This document shows positions 25,208 through 33,162 of a stretch of 64,000 nt of DNA, piece after piece (position 1 is the first letter of the stretch; each line of letters begins with the position of its first letter). Position numbers and translations under genes: made by a program. The DNA lies in NCBI RefSeq assembly GCF_003387075.1, contig NZ_QUMQ01000001.1:8246001-8310000 (forward strand). Reading direction: 5' to 3'. The stretch is from Asanoa ferruginea (lineage in GTDB: Bacteria; Actinomycetota; Actinomycetes; Mycobacteriales; Micromonosporaceae). The notes beneath the pieces are model-generated. The model saw only the letters and a list, made by a program, of their open reading frames with translations. It did not search any database and was not told the DNA's origin.

Positions 25208-26397
25208 ATCTCGTCGATCACCATCGCGTGTGCGCCGGTCACCGCCGACTGTGGGCCGAGCCGACTCGTGGTGACCTCCAGGTGCCGGGTCGCCCGCGGT
25301 AGGGCATAGCGGTAGAGCATCTCGCGTACCCCGGTGACGAAGTGGGTCTCGGCCAGGTCGCCGGCGATCACCAGGACGCCCGGGTTGACCAGGCAGACCA
25401 CCGTGGCCAGCACCTCACCGACCAGGCGGCCGGCCTCCCGGGCCAGGTGCACCGCCTCGCCGTGGCCCTCGCGGATCCGTTCGATCAGCTCCGGCCCCGA
25501 CTGGGTGGGCGTGCCGCCGCTGGTCAGCCGCTGCGCCAGGGCCAGGCCGCTGGCCACCGCCGACAGGCAGCCGTAGAGGCCGCACTCGCAGCGGGCGTCC
25601 GGGAACGACGCGAGCCGGATGTGGCCGATGTCGCCGGCGCCGCCGTCGATGCCCCGGTAGACCCGGCCGTCGATCACGATGCCGGCGCCGATCCCGGTCG
25701 CGACCTTGACCAGCAGCAGCGCCGGGCAGTCGGGGAAGAACGCCACCTGCTCGCCGAGGGCCATCAGGTTGGCGTCGTTGTCGACGAAGACCGGGCAGCC
25801 CCAGGTCGCCCGGAGGCGGTCGGCGATCGGCACCCCGTCCCAGCCCGGCATGATCGGCGGCTCGGTGACCACGCCGGCGTCGTATTCGACGGGGCCCGGC
25901 ACGCCGACGCCCATCCCCCGGACCCGCTCGCGCGACTCGCCGGCCGCGGCCAGCAGGCGGCCGAAGGCGGCGTCGACCCAGTCCAGCACGTACGCCGGAC
26001 CCTCTCCGATCTTGATGTGTTCGTGTTCCTCGTGCAGCAGCGTGCCGCCGACGTCGAGGACCGCCGCCCGGGCGTGGTTGGCGCCCAGGTCGGCGACCAG
26101 CACGACGCCGTGGTCGGTGTCGAACTCGAGCAACTCCGCCGGCCGGCCCCCGGTGGACTCCTCCACCCCGGAGCTGCGCAGGTAGCCGGCGGCCCGCAGG
26201 GCGTCGATCCGGGCGACCAGCGTCGAGCGGGACAACCCCGTGTAGGCCTGTAGCTCCGACCGGGTCCGCGCCCGGCCCGTGCGGACCAGCCAGAGCAGGT
26301 GCCCGGCGGAGTTCTGGTTGCCGGAGGCGCCGCCACGGACAGCGACCGGCGAGCCCGGCGGGCCGGCCTGGGCGGGTGGCCTATCCCTTGTCGGCAC
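25138..26397 (-). CDS. ROK family transcriptional regulator
   Basis: A 419-residue repressor-type ROK protein. An N-terminal winged helix (HLLWLVRTGRARTRSELQAY then TGLSRSTLVARIDALRAAGY) precedes a sugar-kinase-like domain with the phosphate motif VLVADLGANHARAAVLD, VFVDNDANLMALGEQ, GTGIGAGI-like VATGIGAGIVIDG, and the zinc-binding CECGLYGCL (residues about 265-273). It probably binds a sugar and controls the adjoining transporter and divergent catabolic genes. GTG 26397 overlaps the permease stop by 17 bp and has GGAGGG 12 bases upstream. The 3' end overlaps the EamA gene by 70 bp. Confidence 0.93.
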   Translation of the reverse strand: MPTRDRPPAQAGPPGSPVAVRGGASGNQNSAGHLLWLVRTGRARTRSELQAYTGLSRSTLVARIDALRAAGYLRSSGVEESTGGRPAELLEFDTDHGVVLVADLGANHARAAVLDVGGTLLHEEHEHIKIGEGPAYVLDWVDAAFGRLLAAAGESRERVRGMGVGVPGPVEYDAGVVTEPPIMPGWDGVPIADRLRATWGCPVFVDNDANLMALGEQVAFFPDCPALLLVKVATGIGAGIVIDGRVYRGIDGGAGDIGHIRLASFPDARCECGLYGCLSAVASGLALAQRLTSGGTPTQSGPELIERIREGHGEAVHLAREAGRLVGEVLATVVCLVNPGVLVIAGDLAETHFVTGVREMLYRYALPRATRHLEVTTSRLGPQSAVTGAHAMVIDEIYSPSAVDAELAAVPTADLSRGR

Positions 26398-27250
26398 CGG
26401 CGGTCAGTCCCTCCGTCAGCAGGCGTTCGGTGGCGAAGAAGATGATCACGATGGGCAGGGTAAGCACCACCGACCCGGCCATCAAAACCGTCTTACTCAC
26501 TTCGATGCCTCCGGCGAGCTGGGCGAGGCCGAGGGAGACCGTCCAGTTGGGGCGGTTCTCGACCAGGAACAGGAGGGCGAACAGATACTCGTTCCAGGCG
26601 ATCATGAAAACGTAGAGTGCGTTCGCCATCACGGCCGGTGCCGCGAGCGGCAAGATTACCTTACGCAGGGTTTGTAACCGTGTGTAACCGTCGACAGCCG
26701 CGGCCTCTTCGAGGCTGACCGGAATCGTGCTCAGGTAGTTGCGCAGCATGTAGACCGAGACCGGGATGGTCTGTGCGATGTAGACGATCACCAGGCCGCC
26801 CAGCGAGCCGCGCAGGCCGAGCCGGGTGAACACGGTGAACAGCGGGATGGCCAGCAGGATCGCCGGGAACAGGTAGACCGCCAGGAACAGGAAGTGCACC
26901 TGGCGGCGGCCGACGAACTGCAACCTGCTCACGGCGTACGAGCCGGGGAGCGCGACCAGCAGCGTCAGCAGCGTGGCCGAGACCGCCACCAGGGCCGTGT
27001 TGCCGAGCAGCCGCAGGAAGCCCTGCCCGCCGTCGTCGACCGAGGTGAGCACCTCGCGGTAGGTCGAGAAGGTCCACTCCGCCGGACCGGCCCAGATGCC
27101 GCCGGGGTCCTGGAGCACCTGCTCGATCGGCCGGATGGACAGCAGCACCATGTAGTAGAACGGGAACAGCGTGACCACGACCAGCACCGCGATCACGACC
27201 CAGCGCAGCACGCCGAAGAGGCGGGTCTCGAAGGTCGCCCGGTCCGTCAC
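26381..27250 (-). CDS. Carbohydrate ABC transporter permease (MalG-type)
   Basis: A 289-residue inner-membrane permease with six helices. The EAA loop that docks the ATPase reads EEAAAVDGYTRLQTLRKVILP at about residues 190-210 (key residues EEAAAVDG and the final LP). It opens with helix 1 VVIAVLVVVTLFPFYYMVLL. It pairs with the upstream permease; the genes overlap by four bases. No ATP-binding subunit is encoded in the locus, which is usual in actinomycetes where a shared MsiK-type ATPase serves many sugar importers. Confidence 0.94.
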   Translation of the reverse strand: MTDRATFETRLFGVLRWVVIAVLVVVTLFPFYYMVLLSIRPIEQVLQDPGGIWAGPAEWTFSTYREVLTSVDDGGQGFLRLLGNTALVAVSATLLTLLVALPGSYAVSRLQFVGRRQVHFLFLAVYLFPAILLAIPLFTVFTRLGLRGSLGGLVIVYIAQTIPVSVYMLRNYLSTIPVSLEEAAAVDGYTRLQTLRKVILPLAAPAVMANALYVFMIAWNEYLFALLFLVENRPNWTVSLGLAQLAGGIEVSKTVLMAGSVVLTLPIVIIFFATERLLTEGLTAGADKG

Positions 27251-28230
27251 GACTCACCGTCCAGCTTCGGCGCGAAGAAGCGCAGGTAGACCAGCAGCAG
27301 GATGACCAGCCCGGCGGCGAGCACCAGGCCCTGCGCGGCCGCGGCGCCGATGTCGAGCCGCGAGGTGAGGAAGTCGTAGACCCGGACGCTGACCACCTGG
27401 GTGCCCGCGCCGCCGCCGGTGAGCAGCCAGACGTCGTCGAACTTGTTGAAGGTCATGATGAACCGCAACACGCTGAGCAGGGCAATCACGGCGCCGAGTT
27501 GCGGCAGCAGGATGTGCCGGAAGAGCTGCGTCGGCGCGGCGCCATCGACAGTCGCGGCCTCCTCCAGGTCCTTGGGCACCGCCTGGAGCCGGGCCAGGAT
27601 GAACAGGAACGCGAACGGGAAATAGCGCCACGCCTCGAACGCGATCACGGTGAACAGCGCGAGCGGGATGTCGACGCCCCAGACGTGGTATTCGCGCTGG
27701 CTGAGGAACGCGATCGGCCGGTCCCAGCCGAGGAACCGCCCGCCCCAGTCGTTGGCCACGCCGAACTGGGGGCTGAGCATGATCTCCCAGACGAAGGTGA
27801 CCGCGACGACCGGCGCGACGTAGGGCAGCAGCACGCTGGCCCGCACGAGCGTCCGGCCCGGGAACCGCTTGCGCAGCGCGAGGGCGGCGATCAGGCCGAA
27901 GATGATCGACAGCGCGGTGCCGCCGACCGTGTAGACCAGCGTGGTCCACAGCGAGCTCCAGAAGCCCGGCGACGAGAACACGTATTCGAAGTTGCGCAGC
28001 GTGTATTCGCCGAACAGGCCGGCCCGGCGGATGTTGATCAGCCGGATCCGCTGGAATGCCAGCATGATCGTCCAGAGGATCGGGACAACGACCACGACCA
28101 GGACCACGATGAACGTCGGCGACAGGTAGGCCAGTCCGGCGCGGTTCTCCCGCTGGCGGCGGGTGAGCGGCCGGGCCGGCCGGCGGCGCTGTTCGGGCGC
28201 CGCCGGCCGCTTGTCGCGGGTGGCGACCAT
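27247..28230 (-). CDS. Sugar ABC transporter permease (MalF/UgpA-type)
   Basis: A 327-residue permease with an N-terminal basic tail, then six helices starting at AGLAYLSPTFIVVLVVVVVP. The ATPase-docking loop reads DLEEAATVDGAAPTQLFRHI, ending ILLPQ, at about residues 232-255. It forms the membrane channel with the downstream MalG-type partner and takes substrate from the lipoprotein encoded immediately upstream, whose stop overlaps this ATG by one base (TGATG). The gene order binding protein, MalF-type, MalG-type is the standard one. Confidence 0.94.
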   Translation of the reverse strand: MVATRDKRPAAPEQRRRPARPLTRRQRENRAGLAYLSPTFIVVLVVVVVPILWTIMLAFQRIRLINIRRAGLFGEYTLRNFEYVFSSPGFWSSLWTTLVYTVGGTALSIIFGLIAALALRKRFPGRTLVRASVLLPYVAPVVAVTFVWEIMLSPQFGVANDWGGRFLGWDRPIAFLSQREYHVWGVDIPLALFTVIAFEAWRYFPFAFLFILARLQAVPKDLEEAATVDGAAPTQLFRHILLPQLGAVIALLSVLRFIMTFNKFDDVWLLTGGGAGTQVVSVRVYDFLTSRLDIGAAAAQGLVLAAGLVILLLVYLRFFAPKLDGES

Positions 28231-29621
28231 CAGTTCAACGACTTCTGGATCGCCCGCACGTCGTCCGCGGCGCGTTTCGCCGCGCCGGCGGGATCGAGCT
28301 CACCGCCGGTCATCGCGTTCACCGCCTTGGGTACGGGCAGCTCGCCCAACGTGGCACCGAGCAACGCGCCCTGCTTCTGTGGCAACGCCCAGCGCTGGAA
28401 CGTGTCCGGGCTCTTGCGCAACGCGTCGAGCACGTCGGCCGGGTAGCTGTCGGACAGCGGCTTGCGGGTGTCGACGCCGGCCGGCAGCGTGTTCCAGGCC
28501 GTGGTGAACTTCGCCGGATCGGTCGCGTCGCCCTTGCGCACCGGGAACTTGCCCTCGGGTGCGATGCCGAGCCAGCCCGGGTAGCCCTCGTTCATCATGT
28601 AGGCAACGAACTTGCGGGCCTGGTCGGTGTTGGGGCCGTCCCTGGTGATCGTCCAACTGGTGATCTCACCGAACTGCGCGGGCTGCCCGCTCGGCCCGGC
28701 CACCGCGGTCACGATGCCGCTGTTCTTGGCCAGGAACGCCGGGTCGGCCTTGCACTCGGGGCAGGTCGGCAGCGCGTCGTTGCGGAGCCCGGCCATCTCG
28801 TCGAGCAGGAACGACGACCAGACCACCATCGCCGCCTTGCCGGCGAAGTAGGTCGCCCGGGTGGTGTCGACGTCCTGGGCACCGGGCACCGAATAGTTCT
28901 TGATCAGGTCGTTGTAGAGCTCGAAGGTCGCGACGCAGGCCGGCGAGTCGAGCGTGATGTTCTTCTGGTCGTCGACCAGCTCGCAGCCGTTGCCGAGGGC
29001 GAAGTTCTCAAACGTCTGTTCGGTGAAGGCGTCGTTGGGGACGGTCGCCATCGTGATGCCGGCGACCCCGCCGGTGTTGAGCTTCTGCGCGGCGGCGCGG
29101 ATCTTGTCGAACGTGTCGGGCGCGGCCAGGCCGGCCTTGTCGAACAGGTCCTTGCGGTAGAAGAGGAGCTGGGCCCAGCCGTCGCTGGGCACCCCGAGCT
29201 GCTTGCCGTCCTGCGTGGTCAGCTCCAGCGCGCGCGGCGAGAAGGTGCCGGTGCCGAGCTCGTCGACGACGGCCTTGGCGGCGTCGGTGTCGACCAGGTC
29301 GTTGGTCGCCATCTGGGAGACGGCGGCCAGCGGCAGCGCGCCGACCACGTCGGGCATCTTGCCGGCCGCGGCGGCCGAGGTGATCAGGCTGGTGAACTGG
29401 TTCTCGTCGGTTCCGACGATCTTGACGACGATGCCCGTCTTGGCGGTGAACTCGTCGGCGATCTTCTGGGTCGCCTGGACCCGGTCGGTCTGGTTCTCCA
29501 GGCTCCACACGGTGATGGATCCGGTGGCGTCGTCGTCCGGGTCGTCGCTGCCGCACGCACTCAGCGCGGTGGTCACCAGCGTCGCCGCGAATGCGGCGGT
29601 GAGCAGTCTTCTCGCGTTCAC
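28230..29621 (-). CDS. Extracellular sugar-binding lipoprotein of the ABC importer
   Basis: A 463-residue solute-binding protein with a lipoprotein signal peptide (LLTAAFAATLVTTALSACGS; lipobox LSAC). The mature part fits family 1 sugar-binding proteins: SITVWSLENQTDRVQATQKI, FTAKTGIVVKIVGTDENQF, AAMVVWSSFLLDEMAG and AQLLFYRKDLFDKAGL. It delivers the substrate to the two permeases. GTG 29621 is preceded by GAAGGAG. The ligand cannot be read from sequence, but the divergent genes suggest a glycoside or oligosaccharide. Confidence 0.93.
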   Translation of the reverse strand: MNARRLLTAAFAATLVTTALSACGSDDPDDDATGSITVWSLENQTDRVQATQKIADEFTAKTGIVVKIVGTDENQFTSLITSAAAAGKMPDVVGALPLAAVSQMATNDLVDTDAAKAVVDELGTGTFSPRALELTTQDGKQLGVPSDGWAQLLFYRKDLFDKAGLAAPDTFDKIRAAAQKLNTGGVAGITMATVPNDAFTEQTFENFALGNGCELVDDQKNITLDSPACVATFELYNDLIKNYSVPGAQDVDTTRATYFAGKAAMVVWSSFLLDEMAGLRNDALPTCPECKADPAFLAKNSGIVTAVAGPSGQPAQFGEITSWTITRDGPNTDQARKFVAYMMNEGYPGWLGIAPEGKFPVRKGDATDPAKFTTAWNTLPAGVDTRKPLSDSYPADVLDALRKSPDTFQRWALPQKQGALLGATLGELPVPKAVNAMTGGELDPAGAAKRAADDVRAIQKSLN

Positions 29622-29690
29622 GCGGATGGCTCCTTCGTCCGATATATCGATCTCTCCCTTTGTTAACCGATCTCGGACGAATCACACCAA

Positions 29691-29874
29691 GGTCTTATAC
29701 GTGAAGGCAAGACATAACTACGTAACGTTCGGCCTCTCGGGTGGGTAACGGACGATCTTGAACAGGCTCGCGCGTCTTTTGTCCACATATGACGGACAGA
29801 TGCGGATCCGGACTTATACTTGATTGCCAGACATAAGTGCGTAACATCTCGGCCGAACATCGGGTCGTTATGTC
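29691..29874. promoter_or_regulatory. Divergent promoter with 36-bp direct repeats (candidate ROK operators)
   Basis: Two 36-bp copies, 29691-29726 and 29810-29845, agree at most positions: CTTATAC, then TGA, GC, AGACATAA and CGTAAC in fixed spacing. Each contains an end-to-end dyad (CTTAT...ATAAG, complete in the second copy). GTTATGTC at 29867-29874 is a reversed partial third copy. TTGATT-N16-TAACAT in copy two could be a -35/-10 pair for the rightward operon. An 8-bp inverted repeat TCGTCCGA/TCGGACGA flanks the leftward promoter near 29635-29680. The 290-base gap serves both operons of the sugar locus. Confidence 0.65.
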
Positions 29875-29911
29875 GCGCACTTCTCTCTTCGATCATGGGC
29901 GGAAGGCCGTC

Positions 29912-30958
29912 GTGCCGCAGATAGTGCAGTTCACCTCCCCACGCCACGTGGAGGTCGTCGACCAACCGCACGTCGACCTGCGCCCCGGGCAGGTGCGCAT
30001 CCGGACCAGCTACTCCGGGATATCGGCGGGCACCGAACTGACCGCGTACCGCGGCACCAACCCCTACCTCAACCGCGACTGGGACGCCGACCTGCGGCTG
30101 TTCGTCGCCGGCACGAGCGGGCTGCGCTATCCGATCGCCGGCCTCGGCTACTCCGAGGTCGGCGAGGTCGTCGAGGTGCTGGCCGACGAGCCCGCTCCCG
30201 GCGACCCCGAGGTCGGCCAGCAGGTCTGGGGGATCTGGGGGCACCGCGGCGAAGCCGTACTCCCGCTTGAAAAGGTCCGGGGTTGTGTCCTGCCCGAGGG
30301 TCTTGACCCGGTCGCGGCGACGTTCGCCCGGGTCGGCGCCGTCGCGCTCAACGGGGTGCTGGCGGCCGACATCCACCTCTCCGAGGTCGTGGCTATCTTC
30401 GGCCAGGGCGTCCTCGGGCTGCTCGCCACCCGGTTGGCCCAGCTCTCCGGCGCCACCGTCGTCGCGGTCGACACGCTGCCGTCCCGGCTGGCGAAGGCCA
30501 AGGAGTATGGCGCGGCGCACACCATCGACGCGGCCGCCGACGACGTCGCCCTGGCGTTGCGCGGGCTGACCGACGGGCGCGGCGCCGACGTGGCGATCGA
30601 GATCAGCGGCCACTACCCGGCCCTGCACGACGCGATCCGCGCGGTCGCGGTCGACGGCCGGGTGGTGGCCTCCGGCTTCTACCAGGGTGACGGCGCCGGG
30701 CTGCGGCTCGGCGACGAGTTCCATCACAACCGGGTCCGGATCGTCTCCTCCCAGATCGGGGGCGTGCCGCCGGAGCTCGCCGGGCGCTGGAACCAGGCCC
30801 GCCTCAACCAGGCGTTCCTCGGTCTGGCCCAGCAGGGCGCGGTCGACCCCGTCGGCCTCGTCACGCACGTCATCGCGGTGGAAGAAGCGGCGGCGGCCTT
30901 CGCCATGCTCGACCACCGTCCTCAGGAAGCACTCCAGGTGGTGTTGAAGTTCTCATGA
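29912..30958 (+). CDS. Medium-chain dehydrogenase, YcjQ-like (sugar 3-dehydrogenase candidate)
   Basis: 348 residues from GTG 29912, which has GGCGGAAGG upstream; upstream in-frame codons lie in the promoter. It has an N-terminal GroES-like domain (SGISAGTELTAYRGTNPYL) and a Rossmann domain with FGQGVLGLLATRLAQLSGA and VVAVDTLPSR, whose aspartate favours NAD+. The catalytic-zinc Cys of classical alcohol dehydrogenases is missing. The tail HHNRVRIVSSQIGG, GRWNQARLN resembles what I recall of E. coli YcjQ, which oxidises guloside C3. It is the first gene of a four-gene operon with an isomerase and two glycosidases; the next gene overlaps by four bases. Confidence 0.85.
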   Translation: MPQIVQFTSPRHVEVVDQPHVDLRPGQVRIRTSYSGISAGTELTAYRGTNPYLNRDWDADLRLFVAGTSGLRYPIAGLGYSEVGEVVEVLADEPAPGDPEVGQQVWGIWGHRGEAVLPLEKVRGCVLPEGLDPVAATFARVGAVALNGVLAADIHLSEVVAIFGQGVLGLLATRLAQLSGATVVAVDTLPSRLAKAKEYGAAHTIDAAADDVALALRGLTDGRGADVAIEISGHYPALHDAIRAVAVDGRVVASGFYQGDGAGLRLGDEFHHNRVRIVSSQIGGVPPELAGRWNQARLNQAFLGLAQQGAVDPVGLVTHVIAVEEAAAAFAMLDHRPQEALQVVLKFS

Positions 30959-31752
30959 TCAAGATCTCCTGCCAGGAGCAGTTGCTCCCCGGCGAGAGCC
31001 TCCAGGCGAAGTGGGACTTCGCGGCGCGGGCCGGCTACGACGGCATCGAGCTGCGGGCCAAGGGCGACTTCGCGTTCCGCGACCGGCTGCCCGAACTGCG
31101 CCAGGCCGCCCGCGACGGCGTGCCGATGCCGTCGGTCTGCGTCGACATGCTGCACTTCATCGGCGCGTTCGACGCCGAGCTGCGCCGCGACGCAGTGGCC
31201 CAACTCCGCTCGCAGCTGTCCGTGATCGCCGAGATCGGCGGTTCGGTGGCGTGCACACCCGCGTCCTACGGGATGTTCTCCCGGCGGCTGCCGCCGTTCG
31301 AGCCGCCGCGCTCCCCCGACGCCGACCGGGCCGTGCTGCTCGCGGCGCTCGCCGAGCTGGGCGCCCACGCCGCGTCGCTGGGCGTGACGCTGGTGCTCGA
31401 GCCGCTCAACCGCTACGAGGACCACATGGTCAACCGGCTCGACGAGGCGGTCTCGCTGGTCGACGAGGTCGGGCTGCGCTCGGTGCGGGTGCTGGCCGAC
31501 ACCTACCACATGAACATCGAAGAGGACGAGCCCACCAGCGCGCTGGTCAAGGCGGCCGACCACCTCGGACACGTGCAGGTCAGTGACTCCAACCGGTTTC
31601 AACCCGGCGCCGGTCACATCGACTGGGGTGCGCTGCTCGGCACGCTGGACGCGGTCGGCTACGACGGCTTCCTGGCGGTCGAGTGCCGGCTGCGCGGCGA
31701 GCCGTCGGCGGCCGTGGCGGCGATCCCCGGATTCCTGCGGCGGTGGTCGTGA
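30955..31752 (+). CDS. Sugar phosphate isomerase/epimerase, YcjR-like
   Basis: A 265-residue TIM-barrel (AP-endonuclease 2-like) protein. Metal-binding and active-site stretches are PASYGMFSRRLPP, LEPLNRYEDHMVN (metal Glu), ADTYHMNIEED (metal Asp and His), GHVQVSDSNRFQPGAGHIDW and AVECRL (metal Glu). These stretches match, from memory, those of E. coli YcjR, an epimerase of 3-keto-gulosides, more closely than hydroxypyruvate isomerase. ATG 30955 overlaps the dehydrogenase stop (ATGA). Together the two could oxidise and epimerise a glycoside at C3/C4. The exact substrate is unproven. Confidence 0.87.
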   Translation: MIKISCQEQLLPGESLQAKWDFAARAGYDGIELRAKGDFAFRDRLPELRQAARDGVPMPSVCVDMLHFIGAFDAELRRDAVAQLRSQLSVIAEIGGSVACTPASYGMFSRRLPPFEPPRSPDADRAVLLAALAELGAHAASLGVTLVLEPLNRYEDHMVNRLDEAVSLVDEVGLRSVRVLADTYHMNIEEDEPTSALVKAADHLGHVQVSDSNRFQPGAGHIDWGALLGTLDAVGYDGFLAVECRLRGEPSAAVAAIPGFLRRWS

Positions 31753-33101
31753 CCACTGTGATCGCGCCTTCGGTGGCGTCGGTTGTCGCGCCCCCGGTCT
31801 TCGCTCCCTCGGTGATCGCTCCTTCGGCGTCGCTCGACCGGGCGGCGCGCCGGGTGCTGGCCGCCAACTGGCGGCGCGGCGCGACCGTGCCCGCCGGTGG
31901 GCTCTACCCCCATCAGTGGAGCTGGGACTCCGCGTTCATCGCGCTCGGGCTGCGGCACTTCTCGCCGGTGCGGGCACAGCGCGAACTCGAGTCGCTGTTC
32001 GGCGCCCAGTGGACCGACGGCCGGGTGCCGCACATCGTGTTCGACCCGCTGGTGCCGGCGGACGCCTACTTCCCCGGCCCGTCGTTCTGGCGCTCGTCCG
32101 ACCTGACGGGCACACCGGGCGTGCCGACCTCCGGGATCGTGCAGCCGCCGGTGCACGCGCTGGCGGCGTGGGAGACCTTCAAGGCCGCGCCGGCGGTGGC
32201 CCGGTCCCGGCGGTTCCTGCCGCGGCTCTACCCGCGCCTGGTTGCCTGGCACGACTGGCTGCTGACGGCGCGTGACCTGCGCGGGCGGGGGCTCGTGTCG
32301 GTGGTGCACCCGTGGGAGTCCGGGATGGACAACAGCCCGGCCTGGGACGAGCCGCTGTCCCGGGTGGTCCCGTTGCCGCCGTCCGCGCTGGCCCGGCGCG
32401 ACCTGGCCCACGCGGCGGCCACCGAGCGACCTACCGACACCGACTATGGGCGTTACATCCGGATCGCCCGCGACTACCGCGACTCGCGCTATGTGTCGAC
32501 GCCCGGGTTCGCGGTCGAGGATCCGCTGTGCAACGCGCTGCTGGCGGCCGGGGAGCACGCGCTCGCCTCGATCGCCGCGGAGCTCGGGCTCGACCCGGCG
32601 CGGCACATCTCGCGGGCGCAGCAGGTCGCCGACGCGCTGATGGCGGAACTGTGGGACGGCACCGCCGGGACCTTCTTCGCGTACGACGTTGTCGGTTCCG
32701 CTTCGCTCCGGTCGTACTCCATCGCGGGCCTGTTGCCGTTGATCGTGCCGGACCTGCCGGTGGCGACGGACCTGGTGAAGACGGCGCTCGGCGACCGGTT
32801 CCGGCTGGCCGACGCGTGCCCGGTGCCGAGCTACGACCTGACGGCCGCCGACCACGAGCCCGGCCGCTACTGGCGCGGCCCCGGGTGGATCAACACCAGC
32901 TGGCTCTTCTGGTACGGCCTGCGCCTGCACGGTGAGACCGGCCTGGCCGACGACCTGCGCGACCGGTTGCTGGCCCGGGTGCGCGCGGCCGGTTTCCGCG
33001 AATACGTCGACCCGTTGACCGGCGCCGGCTACGGCACCGACGACTTCAGCTGGACGGCCGCATTGACCCTCGACCTCATCCGCACCGGGCCGCGCCGTTG
33101 A
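31749..33101 (+). CDS. Glycoside hydrolase, MGH1-like/trehalase fold
   Basis: 450 residues from GTG 31749, which overlaps the upstream stop (GTGA). An (alpha/alpha)6-barrel glycosidase of the mannosylglycerate-hydrolase (GH63-like) type: HQWSWDSAFIALGLRHF, GRVPHIVFDPLVPADAYFP, HPWESGMDNSPAWDEPLS and RYWRGPGWINTSWLFWYGL are the conserved active-site stretches. There is no signal peptide, so it acts inside the cell on an imported glycoside. A Val/Ala/Pro-rich N-terminal 25 residues precede the domain. It probably releases a monosaccharide after or before the dehydrogenase/epimerase step. Confidence 0.88.
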   Translation: MTTVIAPSVASVVAPPVFAPSVIAPSASLDRAARRVLAANWRRGATVPAGGLYPHQWSWDSAFIALGLRHFSPVRAQRELESLFGAQWTDGRVPHIVFDPLVPADAYFPGPSFWRSSDLTGTPGVPTSGIVQPPVHALAAWETFKAAPAVARSRRFLPRLYPRLVAWHDWLLTARDLRGRGLVSVVHPWESGMDNSPAWDEPLSRVVPLPPSALARRDLAHAAATERPTDTDYGRYIRIARDYRDSRYVSTPGFAVEDPLCNALLAAGEHALASIAAELGLDPARHISRAQQVADALMAELWDGTAGTFFAYDVVGSASLRSYSIAGLLPLIVPDLPVATDLVKTALGDRFRLADACPVPSYDLTAADHEPGRYWRGPGWINTSWLFWYGLRLHGETGLADDLRDRLLARVRAAGFREYVDPLTGAGYGTDDFSWTAALTLDLIRTGPRR

Positions 33102-33162
33102 GTCGTTGAGCCCAGCAAGCGGCGGGTGCCGTGCCCTCCCCGCAGGCCCGTGAGGTGGCGAG

